This document shows positions 46,783 through 54,264 of a stretch of 64,000 nt of DNA, piece by piece; position 1 is the first letter of the stretch, and each line of letters starts with the position of its first letter. The position numbers and the translations under genes were made by a program. This DNA comes from Pseudoflavonifractor capillosus (GTDB taxonomy: Bacteria > Bacillota > Clostridia > Oscillospirales > Oscillospiraceae): the NCBI RefSeq assembly GCF_016899775.1, contig NZ_JACJJE010000008.1, positions 21,304-85,303 of the forward strand, read 5' to 3'. The notes under the pieces are model-generated. The model saw only the letters and a list, made by a program, of their open reading frames with translations. It did not search any database and had not been told where the DNA came from.

Positions 46783-47901
46783 TCAGTCGTCCCAGTCGTC
46801 GTCATCGTCGTCCCAATCGTCGTCGTCATCATCGTCCCAGTCATCGCTGTCGCCGGGGTAGTCGGAGCCGGTGGGGTCCCCGTACCAGTCGTCGTCATCG
46901 TAATCGGTGACGCCGTCCGCGTTGGGACCGTAATCGGTGTCGTCGTAGTCGGTGACCCCATCCGCGTTGGGACCGTAGTCCGTGTCGTCGTAGTCGGTGA
47001 CCCCGTCGGCGTTAGGGCCGTAGTCCGTGTCGTCATAGTCGGTGACCCCGTCGGCGTTGGGGCCGTAGTCCGTGTCGTCGTAGTCGGTGACCCCGTCGGC
47101 GTTGGGGCCGTAGTCCGTGTCGTCGTAGTCGGTGATGCCGTCGGCATTGGGGCCGTAGTCGGTGTCGTCATAGTCCTGGTATTCGGCGTCCATCTCGGTG
47201 ACCTTGCCGGTGACGGCGTTCACCTCGTACTCGTACTCCACGCCGTCCATGACAAACTCCACCTCGTACTCCCCGTCGTCCAGGTCGTACTCCTTCTCCA
47301 CGAACTGGATGTCGTCCCGGCCCAGCTGGGTGGACAGGATGTTCTGGGCGGCGGCGGCGTTGATGTAGCCCCTGTCCCCGTAGGTATCGTCGTAGTCGTC
47401 CCCGTCCAGGGCCACGGTCTGGGAGCCGATCTGGTCGGCCTCCACCACCAGGCGGACGGCCTCGGCCAGCTCGTTCAGGAACTGGTCATTGGGGTAGGCG
47501 GAACCCCGCTCCAGCTTGAGCACGATGTTCTTCTCGTGCCCGTCGATGGTGGCGTCAAAGTAGCCCCCCGCGTTGATCTCATCCACCAGCTCCCCCACCA
47601 CGGTGGTGCAGGGCTTTCCTTCATAGCCGGTGTAGGAGGCCAGGACCGCTTTTCCGTCCTCGTTGAGGCCGGTGAGGGTCACCACATTGCCCACCTCGTC
47701 GTAGTCCATCTCGATCTCCGGGTTGACGCTGAGCAGCACAGTGCCCACGCTGCCGCCGTCCCCGCTCTGGAGGGCGGAGCCGGAGGCGGTTCCAGAGGCG
47801 GTTGTCGCTGCTCCGCCGTTCCCACAGGCGGTCAGAGCGGTCAGGGTCAGGGCGGTCACCAGGGTCAGTCCAAACAGCTTGGCGGTGAAGTTCGTTTTCA
47901 T
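46783..47901 (-). CDS. RsgI-domain lipoprotein with six acidic 15-residue repeats
   Basis: 372 residues. A lipoprotein signal peptide has Cys26 (TALTAC). An RsgI-like middle domain (about 52-165) contains LLSVNPEIEMDYDEVGNVVT and TGLNEDGKAVL, which parallels the same domain in the RsgI gene upstream. A PepSY-like segment (about 180-240: VEYEYEVNAVTGKVTEMD) follows. Residues 243-332 are six tandem copies of DYDDTDYGPNADGVT, and the tail is almost pure Asp and Trp (DDWDDDDDD). The repeats look like calcium-binding thrombospondin type 3 or EF-like loops (DxNxDG). The gene has a SigI-like promoter and heads the VTC-DUF4956-CotH operon. Confidence 0.85.
   Translation of the reverse strand: MKTNFTAKLFGLTLVTALTLTALTACGNGGAATTASGTASGSALQSGDGGSVGTVLLSVNPEIEMDYDEVGNVVTLTGLNEDGKAVLASYTGYEGKPCTTVVGELVDEINAGGYFDATIDGHEKNIVLKLERGSAYPNDQFLNELAEAVRLVVEADQIGSQTVALDGDDYDDTYGDRGYINAAAAQNILSTQLGRDDIQFVEKEYDLDDGEYEVEFVMDGVEYEYEVNAVTGKVTEMDAEYQDYDDTDYGPNADGITDYDDTDYGPNADGVTDYDDTDYGPNADGVTDYDDTDYGPNADGVTDYDDTDYGPNADGVTDYDDTDYGPNADGVTDYDDDDWYGDPTGSDYPGDSDDWDDDDDDDWDDDDDDWDD
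46906..47175 (-). repeat. Six tandem 45-bp repeats coding for acidic units
   Basis: 270 bp, 6 x 45. The units are nearly identical at DNA level; differences are mostly synonymous and one unit has Ile for Val. They are in frame within the lipoprotein gene. Confidence 0.9.
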
Positions 47902-48018
47902 AACATTCATCTCCTTAAAAATGTCAGGTCTGTATGAGCTGCCGGTTCCGGGCCAGAGATGGCTCCGCACGCGGCTCGCCGGGAATTTCCCGTCTCTCTT
48001 TGTCTTACATCCGAAGAA

Positions 48019-48047
48019 TACGAGGCTGGGCAGCAGAAAACCGGGGT
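48019..48047 (-). promoter_or_regulatory. SigI-like promoter of the lipoprotein-VTC-CotH operon
   Basis: On the minus strand ACCCCG (48042-48047), 19 bp, CGTA (48019-48022), continuing CGTATTCTTC. SigI promoters have ACCCCC and CGAA boxes. The same boxes and the same ten-base -10 region occur before the sigI gene at 49920-49947. It lies about 110 bases upstream of the start codon. Confidence 0.7.
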
Positions 48048-48077
48048 CGCAGGAAAAAACTTTTTTATTTTTTCCGG

Positions 48078-49154
48078 TCAGTCGTCGTCATCCTCGCCGT
48101 CTCTGTCGTCGTCTCCGTCATCGTCTCCGTCGTCGTCTCTGTCGTCATCCCTGTCGCTGTCATCGTCATCCCCGCCGTCGTCCTCCCGGTCCTCATAGTC
48201 GGTCACCCCGTCATAGTAGGGGCCGGAGGACGGGTCTGTGTAATCGGTCACCCCGTCGGAATTGGGACCGTAGTCCGTGTCCGCGTAGTCGGTCACCCCG
48301 TCGGCATTGGGGCCGTAGTCTGTATCCGCGTAGTCGGTCACCCCGTCGGCATTGGGGCCGTAGTCTGTATCCGCGTAGTCGGTCACCCCGTCGGAATTGG
48401 GACCGTAGTCTGTATCCGCGTAGTCGGTCACCCCATCCGCGCCGGGGCCGTAGTCTGTGTCCTCCTGCCCGCCGGCCCCGGCGGCGGGGTCCGCTGCCGT
48501 CCCCGTGGTTTGTTCAGGGCTCTGAGGCGTTACCGGTACCACCACCTCCGCCGGCTCCTCCGGAGCTGCGGCGGACTGTGACTGATCTGCCGCCCCATCT
48601 CCCAGCTGAATGACGATGGTCGCGCCGTACCGCTCCTCCAGCTGGGCCTGGATCTGGGCCTCCTCCCGGGCCTGCCAGTCCGCGTCGTCGCTGCGCACCG
48701 TGACAGAGATGGTGTCGCCGTCGGACAGGTAGCCCATGTCGATGGCCCGCTCCACCAGCTCGCCGGCGGCGGTCTCCCGGTTCTTGCCCCGATAGTCGTA
48801 CCCCTCGATCAGATCCTCGCCGTCGGCGTTGAGCCCCTCCAGGTCCAGCACCCGGTCGGTGCGGCTCACCGTCATCTCCACATCCGGGTTGATCTGGATG
48901 CGCAGAGTTCCGTAGGCGGTGTAGTTGGGCTGGTAGTAGCCAAAGAACACCAGGCAGAGGCAGGCGGCCGCGGCGGCCAGTCCAGACAGGGGCTTCCACA
49001 GGGCGGGGGATCTGGGCTTCGCCTGCCGGAGCTCCACGATGGTCTGGACGGTATCCCCCACCTGGTAGTGCAGGTTGGCCGCCTTGAGGAACCGGCCCTC
49101 CTCGTCCAGCACCACCGCGTAGGCGGGGTGGGTCTCCATAACTAAATATTTCAT
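48078..49154 (-). CDS. rsgI: RsgI-family anti-sigma factor with six acidic repeats
   Basis: 358 residues. The cytoplasmic RsgI_N domain (about 1-45, MKYLVMETHPAYAVVLDEEG) is followed by one membrane helix (about 56-73). The outer RsgI middle domain (about 78-185) contains LRIQINPDVEMTVSRTDRVL and EGLNADGEDLIEGYDYRGKN. After a Pro/Gln linker, residues 232-321 are six 15-residue units of the type DTDYGPNADGVTDYA, and the end is an Asp/Arg-rich tail. The start overlaps the sigI stop by ATGA. RsgI holds SigI at the membrane; in cellulolytic clostridia the outer end is a polysaccharide sensor. Here it is an acidic repeat shared with the next gene. Confidence 0.9.
   Translation of the reverse strand: MKYLVMETHPAYAVVLDEEGRFLKAANLHYQVGDTVQTIVELRQAKPRSPALWKPLSGLAAAAACLCLVFFGYYQPNYTAYGTLRIQINPDVEMTVSRTDRVLDLEGLNADGEDLIEGYDYRGKNRETAAGELVERAIDMGYLSDGDTISVTVRSDDADWQAREEAQIQAQLEERYGATIVIQLGDGAADQSQSAAAPEEPAEVVVPVTPQSPEQTTGTAADPAAGAGGQEDTDYGPGADGVTDYADTDYGPNSDGVTDYADTDYGPNADGVTDYADTDYGPNADGVTDYADTDYGPNSDGVTDYTDPSSGPYYDGVTDYEDREDDGGDDDDSDRDDDRDDDGDDDGDDDRDGEDDDD
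48192..48461 (-). repeat. Six tandem 45-bp repeats in rsgI
   Basis: 270 bp, 6 x 45, in frame. It encodes the same 15-residue unit as the repeats at 46906-47175; the first and last units are diverged. Confidence 0.88.
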
Positions 49155-49888
49155 CCCCTCGTCCCCCCTCTCTCAGAGCCGATTTGGCACAGGTGCCCCC
49201 GGATGATCTCATAGCCGTTGGTGAAGGCCAGCAAAATGGCCACCAGGTACTTCCGGTGCCGCTCCAGGGTCTTCCGCTCCGTGCCCGAGCCAAGGGCCAG
49301 CTCGTTCATGGGCAGCTTTCCGGTCTCCGCCACCTTTTCCAGCAGCGCTGGGTTTGCCCGGGCGTAGTCCAGCACCCGGCGGCAGGCGGCCAGCGTCCGG
49401 TCCTGGCGTGGGCAGTTGTCCGCCACATCGGAGAAGGAGAGCCCGAACCGGGCCAGCTGGGCGCCGAACTCCTGGATCTCCGCCTGGCTGGCCGAGCGCA
49501 GCTCATACGCCCCGATCTCATCCCGGGCGTCCGGCAGCGTATCCATCAGCGCGCTGTCCTCCTCTCCCCCGCCCGGGGCATGGAGGGAGAGCACATCCCT
49601 GTGCCGCCTTTCCGTCCGGTAGTGGTCGATGAGCCGGTTCCGGATGGCCCTGGCCGCAAATGGGAGAAAGGCCCCCCGGCTTTTCTCGTACCCCAGAACG
49701 GCCTCATAAAAGGCCAGCATGGCGATGCTCAGCTCGTCCTCGTGGCCGTCCTCCGGGGCCGCGTGGACAAACTTCACCGTCTCACTGCGAATAAATCCCA
49801 TGTACTGCCCGATCAGGGCGTCCGCCGCCTCCGGGTCTGTCTTCGCCGCATATACCTGGCCCACGATGCTGTGCTCTGTCCCCACCAT
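49151..49888 (-). CDS. sigI: SigI-family RNA polymerase sigma factor
   Basis: 245 residues. Region 2 is YMGFIRSETVKFVHAAPEDG, DELSIAMLAFYEAVLGYEKS and FLPFAARAIRNRLIDHYRTE. The C-terminal SigI domain (about 150-240) has FGLSFSDVADNCPRQDRTL and LPMNELALGSGTERKTLERH, which is the SigI arrangement rather than a normal region 4. The ATG at 49888 follows GGAGGG. It is first in an operon with rsgI. A promoter with ACCCCG and CGTA boxes starts about 20 bases upstream of the ATG, so it is likely autoregulated. Confidence 0.92.
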   Translation of the reverse strand: MVGTEHSIVGQVYAAKTDPEAADALIGQYMGFIRSETVKFVHAAPEDGHEDELSIAMLAFYEAVLGYEKSRGAFLPFAARAIRNRLIDHYRTERRHRDVLSLHAPGGGEEDSALMDTLPDARDEIGAYELRSASQAEIQEFGAQLARFGLSFSDVADNCPRQDRTLAACRRVLDYARANPALLEKVAETGKLPMNELALGSGTERKTLERHRKYLVAILLAFTNGYEIIRGHLCQIGSERGGTRG

Positions 49889-49919
49889 GTCGATCCCTCC
49901 GCCCCCTCCAGCAGAAGAA

Positions 49920-49947
49920 TACGGAGCCGCCGCTGGATATTCGGGGT
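49920..49947 (-). promoter_or_regulatory. SigI-like promoter of sigI-rsgI
   Basis: On the minus strand ACCCCG (49942-49947), 18 bp, CGTATTCTTC starting at 49923. It is identical in both boxes to 48019-48047. Confidence 0.7.
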
Positions 49948-49949
49948 GA

Positions 49950-49972
49950 CGCCCTGAAATTTTTTCAGGGCG
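49950..49972. promoter_or_regulatory. Inverted repeat CGCCCTGAAA/TTTCAGGGCG upstream of the sigI promoter
   Basis: 10-bp perfect arms with a three-base centre, directly upstream of the -35 box. It may be an operator or part of a longer leader from an upstream vegetative promoter (an extended -10 TGCTATACT is near 49990). Confidence 0.45.
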
Positions 49973-50253
49973 CAAAAATCTATTATGACAGTATAGCAGA
50001 GCGGGGGCGGATCTGCGCTCCGCTCCCCGTCAAATTTTTGTAAAATATATGTAAAAATGGATATTGACAGGGGGCGGCGGGCCGCCCCCTCGAGCTCCCC
50101 GCCCCAACGTGAGCGGAATCCTCTCTACACAGGTTTTTTGACAAGCTGAAGCGCCGGACGGAAAGATCAATCTTTCCGTCCGGCGCTCAATCCGTTCCGG
50201 CCCTCCCCAGAGGGAGTCCTCAAATATATCTTTCTCCGCAGGCCCGGACTGGG
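49973..50253. other. Intergenic region between sigI and the YitT gene
   Basis: No gene. It contains a GGGGGCGGC/GCCGCCCCC hairpin (50070-50089) and a 17-bp perfect inverted repeat (50151-50167 with 50170-50186) that lacks a T run. The latter may be a factor-dependent terminator or mRNA-stabilising hairpin for the YitT gene. Confidence 0.5.
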
Positions 50254-51111
50254 TTAAATGGCCTCTGCAAAGCCCTTGAAACCCAGTCCCAGCACCTCCG
50301 TCGTCTCATTGACCATGACAAAGGCGTTGGGATCGCACTGGCCGATGATGCGCTTCAGCCGGACAAATTCCGACTTGCGCACCGTGCACAGCACCACATT
50401 GGTGGGGCTCCCGCTGTACGCCCCTCTGGCCGGGAGCACGGTGGTCGTCCGCTCCAGCTCCTGAATCACCCGCTGGGAGATCTCCTGGGGATACTGGGTG
50501 ATAATGACCGCCTGGCTGCCCGCGTCGCTGCCGTAGAGGATCATGTCGATGACCTTGGTCTGCACGTAAACGCTGATCAGGCCAAACAGGCCGGCGTCCA
50601 CGTCCTGAAAGACAAAAATGGACATCAGGAGAATGATCCCTTCAATAATCATCAGGGCGTGTCCAATGGAGTAGTGGGGGAATTTCTTTTGGAGCAGATA
50701 CCCGGCGATGTCGGTGCCGCCGGTGGTGAAGCCGGCCTGAAAGATCAGGGCCATGCCGATGCCCACCACGATGCCGCCGTACACGCTGCTCAGCAGCCGG
50801 TCCCCGCCGTACATGGGACAGATGGGGGTGACCAAAAAGTCCAGGACCACGCTCACCAGCACCGTGGCGGCCGCCGTGCGGACCGTGAACCGGTGGCTGA
50901 GGTAAAACCAGGCCAGCACCAGCAGGGGCAGATTGATCAGCAGGGTCAGCGTACCGATGGGCAGGCTGGTCAGGTGATTGATCATCAGGGCGATACCTAC
51001 GGCTCCGCCGGGGGCGATCTGCGCCGGGACGATAAAGTACTGGGTTCCAACACTGTACACAAATGCGCCCGCCAACAGCAGCAGCACATTTTTGACCGAT
51101 TCTTGTTTCAT
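50254..51111 (-). CDS. YitT family membrane protein
   Basis: 285 residues. Five to six membrane helices (about 8-200: GTQYFIVPAQIAPGGAVGIA, FQAGFTTGGTDIAGYLLQKK) are followed by the C-terminal DUF2179 domain (about 220-275: GSDAGSQAVIITQYPQEISQ, PARGAYSGSPTNVVLCTVRK, IGQCDPNAFVMVNETTEVLG). The ATG at 51111 follows TAGGAGAG. The transport role is not established for the family. It lies downstream of the sigma54 activator gene but 200 bases away, so it is probably a separate unit. Confidence 0.9.
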   Translation of the reverse strand: MKQESVKNVLLLLAGAFVYSVGTQYFIVPAQIAPGGAVGIALMINHLTSLPIGTLTLLINLPLLVLAWFYLSHRFTVRTAAATVLVSVVLDFLVTPICPMYGGDRLLSSVYGGIVVGIGMALIFQAGFTTGGTDIAGYLLQKKFPHYSIGHALMIIEGIILLMSIFVFQDVDAGLFGLISVYVQTKVIDMILYGSDAGSQAVIITQYPQEISQRVIQELERTTTVLPARGAYSGSPTNVVLCTVRKSEFVRLKRIIGQCDPNAFVMVNETTEVLGLGFKGFAEAI

Positions 51112-51318
51112 GGCAGCTCTCCTAACCGGTGCAACCCTCCGGCAAGCCTCACGCGCCAGGCCCTGTTTTAAAATTGGAAATGTGTCCAACGGCAAGGAAT
51201 TTTTTCGCCAGACAAGGCGATTTGACGCGGCAATACTTTGTGTATTGCAAGGAAAACCAACGCAGTATGGCGGAAAAAGGCCCGCCGTTTGGGCATATTG
51301 ACATTTTTCAAACATGGC

Positions 51319-52761
51319 CTAGGAGCTCCGGCGGCCTCCGGACCGCAGGCCGTATTCCTGAATCCTCCGGCAGAGCGTCTGTCTCGGAATTTCCAGGAGC
51401 TGGGCGGCCCGGGAGACGTTCCCGCCCGCGGCCTCCAGCGCCCTTTGAATCAGCCCGCGCTCATATTCCCGCACCGCCTGGCGCAGGGGTCGGAGGGGAG
51501 GCGGAGACTCCGGCCCCTCCCCCTTCTCCGTCAGGGGGAGGGGCGGCTGGGCGCCGGACGTGGGAAGCTCCTCCAGATCCTCCAGGCCCAGCACCTGGGA
51601 GGAGGGCTCCACCCGGCTCATGGCCGATACGATCCGGTGCTCCAGCTCCCGCACGTTTCCGGGCCAGTCGTATGCCTCCATCCACTCCGCCAGCTCCCTG
51701 GAGATATACTGAATGTGCTTGTGGAAGGTTGCGTTATGCTTGTTGACATATAGATTGATGAAGGGACGAATATCCGCCTTGCGCTCCCGCAGGGGAGGGA
51801 TGCGGATGGACATCACGCTCAGGCGGTAGTAGATGTCCTGGCGCAGCTGTCCGCTGCGGATGGCCTGGAGGGGATCCACATTGATGGCGGCGATGACCTT
51901 CACGTCCACGCACTTGGTCCTCCGCCCGCCCAGGCTGCGGAAACGGCCGTCCTGAAGGACCCGGAGCAGCTTGGACTGAAGCTGGACCGGCATGGCGTTG
52001 ATTTCGTCCAAAAAGAGGGTCCCGCCGTCCGCCAGCTCAAAGAGCCCCTTGTTTTCCTCCGCGCCGGTGAACGCCCCCTTGGCCGTGCCGAAGAGGATGC
52101 TCTCCAGCAGGGTCTCCGGCAGGGCGGCGCAGTTCTGGGCAATGAAGGGCTTGGCGCTGCGGCGGCTGGCATTGTGAATGGCCTGCGCCACCACTTCCTT
52201 TCCGGTGCCGGTCTCCCCGTAAATCATAACCGGAAGGTCGCAGGACGCCGCCACCGGAATATAGTCCCGCACCCGCTTCATGGCCGCGTCCTCCGCAACC
52301 AGGTCGTCCAGTGTGAATACGGCGGCGTCCCGCATGGCCATTTTTCGGGTGTCCCCGTGAAAATAGCCGGAGACGTCCACCTGGAGCAGCCCCTCCGGGG
52401 CCTCCGGGCAGACGCCCGGCTCCTGGGTGGACAGGTCGATGGCCCCCACAATCCGCCCCCCGCATTTGATGGGGATGGACAGGGAGGTGATGGTGATTCC
52501 GTCCCGCCCCCTGGTCTTTAAAAACTGGTTTTCCACATAGGCCGGGGTTCCCCGCTCCATCGCCTTGATGGTGGTGCTGGTCTGAGGGGTCAGATTCTCA
52601 TAGACGTCCAGGAAATTCTTCCCCACCAGCTCCTCCGAGCCCTGGTCCTGGCCCAGCTTGTTGTTGAACTTGGCGGTGAACAGAATCTCCCCCTCCAGGT
52701 TGATGATGGTGATTCCGTCAATATAGCCCTTTCCGTGAAACAGCTCCTGCAAAAACTTCAT
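51319..52761 (-). CDS. Sigma54-dependent transcriptional activator (PAS-AAA+-Fis)
   Basis: 480 residues. The N-terminal PAS sensor (about 10-120) includes GITIINLEGEILFTAKF and IKCGGRIVGAIDLS. The AAA+ domain (about 150-385) has Walker A GETGTGKE, the sigma54-contact loop GAFTGA (AKGAFTGAEENKGLF), Walker B GGTLFLDEINAMP and an Arg-finger segment LRQDIYYRLSVMSIRIPPLR. The C-terminal Fis-type helix-turn-helix includes ALEAAGGNVSRAAQLLEIPR. It is the third gene after ald and gltS, whose upstream region has a -24/-12 promoter and a candidate enhancer repeat. It most likely activates that operon. Confidence 0.93.
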   Translation of the reverse strand: MKFLQELFHGKGYIDGITIINLEGEILFTAKFNNKLGQDQGSEELVGKNFLDVYENLTPQTSTTIKAMERGTPAYVENQFLKTRGRDGITITSLSIPIKCGGRIVGAIDLSTQEPGVCPEAPEGLLQVDVSGYFHGDTRKMAMRDAAVFTLDDLVAEDAAMKRVRDYIPVAASCDLPVMIYGETGTGKEVVAQAIHNASRRSAKPFIAQNCAALPETLLESILFGTAKGAFTGAEENKGLFELADGGTLFLDEINAMPVQLQSKLLRVLQDGRFRSLGGRRTKCVDVKVIAAINVDPLQAIRSGQLRQDIYYRLSVMSIRIPPLRERKADIRPFINLYVNKHNATFHKHIQYISRELAEWMEAYDWPGNVRELEHRIVSAMSRVEPSSQVLGLEDLEELPTSGAQPPLPLTEKGEGPESPPPLRPLRQAVREYERGLIQRALEAAGGNVSRAAQLLEIPRQTLCRRIQEYGLRSGGRRSS

Positions 52762-52830
52762 TGCCGCCCGCCGCCTTTCTGATGGACCGGTTTTCTCCTA
52801 TCATATCAGACGGGGCGCGGAATCACAAGA

Positions 52831-54201
52831 TCACTTCAGCTCCCCCTCCGCCGGGCGGTTCAGGGGCAGCTTGATCCACCACCACTTGAAGATCAGGTTG
52901 ACGACAATACAGGCCGCGAAAATCACCAGGTAAAGCCCGATGAACTGCCAGTGCTGCCCGTGGAGCAGCATGCCGGGGGCCATGGACCAGGCAAACATCT
53001 CAAAGGGGGTGGTGAGGGGGCCGGTCAGGGCCGTGTCGTTGAGGGTCTTGGACTTGTTCTCCGGGTCCACAATGCGCAGCAGGATAAAGCCGATGGCAAA
53101 CACCCCGGTGGAGTAGCCCCACACAAAGAGGGAGCGCTCAAACCAGCTGCCCTTGTTCATGGCCGGGCCAAAGTACATCAGGGTGAGCACCACCAGCACC
53201 ATGCCGAACAGCAGCAGCATCAGCAGGGGGACGGCGTACTCCACAATCACGGAGATCTTGATGGAGGCGATGCCGAAAAACACCAGGTAGTCGGTGGCTG
53301 TGCCGGAAATACGGCTGATCACCGTATTGTCGATATAATGCCCCACTCCCGTCTTTTGAAAACACAGGAACATGACAATGGCGATGATAAAGGCCAGCAG
53401 ATAGCTGGGCAGATCCAGCCCCGTGGCGTTTTTGATCCAGCCGTTGGCCAAAAATCCGGCGCCGGAGGCCACCAGCAGCAGGGCCAGGTGCCAGGCCAGG
53501 GGGTCCAGCACCACAGAGGCCACCGTCTCCCTGCCCATGGAGCCGCGCTTGTCCTCATCCCGGATCAGGCCGGTCTTCAGGTCGCCGGAGATGTACTGGA
53601 AGCTCTCAATATACTTGGTCCAGCCCCGCTTTGTGCCGATCTTGATGAAGAACAGCCCGCCAAAGATCCCCGAGAGGATTCCCACCGTGGCGCAGGTCAT
53701 GCCGATGTCGGTGGCGTCGGTGAAGCCCAGCTCCGCCATTTTAGAGCCCACCGCGGCGGCGGTGCCGTGGCCGCCGGAGAAGCCGGAGGCCAGCAGGAAT
53801 CCGAAGCCGTAGTTGATCTCCGGGAACAGCTGGGAGATCACCAGCACGCCGAACAGGGGCGCAAAGGCGAACTGGATCGCCTGGGCCAGCACTTTATAGG
53901 AGAAGTAGGAGCCCACCCGGTCCAGCTCCGACTTAAACTCCTTCTTGGAGAAGGAGAAGCCGTTCATGCCCACGGCGGCAAAGATCAGGATGATCAGCGC
54001 GCCGGGGTAGTCCCCGATGGAGCCGGAGAAGGGCAGGACGTTCAGCCCCTGGTTGCCCAGGGCCAGGGCGATAAAGCCGGCAATCATGCTGGCGGGGACA
54101 AAGAACTTCTGAACCAGGCCCACCTTGGCCCGGATCAGCTGTCCCACCATAATAAAGAGAGAGGCAATGGCAAAATCGAGCAGAAAATCGTTGACAGTCA
54201 C
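52831..54201 (-). CDS. gltS: Sodium/glutamate symporter
   Basis: 456 residues, about 11 membrane helices. GltS features are ASMIAGFIALALGNQGL, GFSGGHGTAAAVGSKMAELG (substrate-binding loop) and a matching region in the second half. The start is GTG at 54201 with AGGAGG seven bases before. It is separated from the ald gene by a GC-rich 12-bp hairpin that may adjust expression between the two. It imports glutamate with Na+; pairing with alanine dehydrogenase suggests amino-acid nitrogen or carbon use. Confidence 0.9.
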   Translation of the reverse strand: MTVNDFLLDFAIASLFIMVGQLIRAKVGLVQKFFVPASMIAGFIALALGNQGLNVLPFSGSIGDYPGALIILIFAAVGMNGFSFSKKEFKSELDRVGSYFSYKVLAQAIQFAFAPLFGVLVISQLFPEINYGFGFLLASGFSGGHGTAAAVGSKMAELGFTDATDIGMTCATVGILSGIFGGLFFIKIGTKRGWTKYIESFQYISGDLKTGLIRDEDKRGSMGRETVASVVLDPLAWHLALLLVASGAGFLANGWIKNATGLDLPSYLLAFIIAIVMFLCFQKTGVGHYIDNTVISRISGTATDYLVFFGIASIKISVIVEYAVPLLMLLLFGMVLVVLTLMYFGPAMNKGSWFERSLFVWGYSTGVFAIGFILLRIVDPENKSKTLNDTALTGPLTTPFEMFAWSMAPGMLLHGQHWQFIGLYLVIFAACIVVNLIFKWWWIKLPLNRPAEGELK

Positions 54202-54228
54202 TTGAGTTCCTCCTAGATTTCCCCCGCC

Positions 54229-54257
54229 CCCCTCCGGCGGAGAGCCCGCCGGAGGGG
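54229..54257 (-). other. Intercistronic hairpin between ald and gltS
   Basis: 12-bp stem CCCCTCCGGCGG/CCGCCGGAGGGG with a five-base loop and no T run. It looks like an mRNA processing or stability hairpin rather than a terminator. Confidence 0.6.
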
Positions 54258-54264
54258 CACAGGA

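Noticed and set aside
46104..47171. A 355-codon Thr/Pro-rich frame ahead of the VTC domain
   Set aside because: The N-terminal part is another frame of the acidic repeats. The VTC protein starts at 46772.
46906..48461. Regular 45-bp repeats resembling a CRISPR array
   Set aside because: There are no unique spacers; the units are contiguous, in frame with rsgI and the lipoprotein, and code for the same peptide.
50151..50186. Intrinsic terminator of the YitT gene
   Set aside because: The 17-bp stem is perfect but has no T run on either strand and only a two-base centre.
51112..51315. N-terminal extension of the YitT protein
   Set aside because: The YitT family starts at MKQESVKN with a good ribosome site. 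The extension covers an intergenic segment with a GCAATAC/GTATTGC hairpin.
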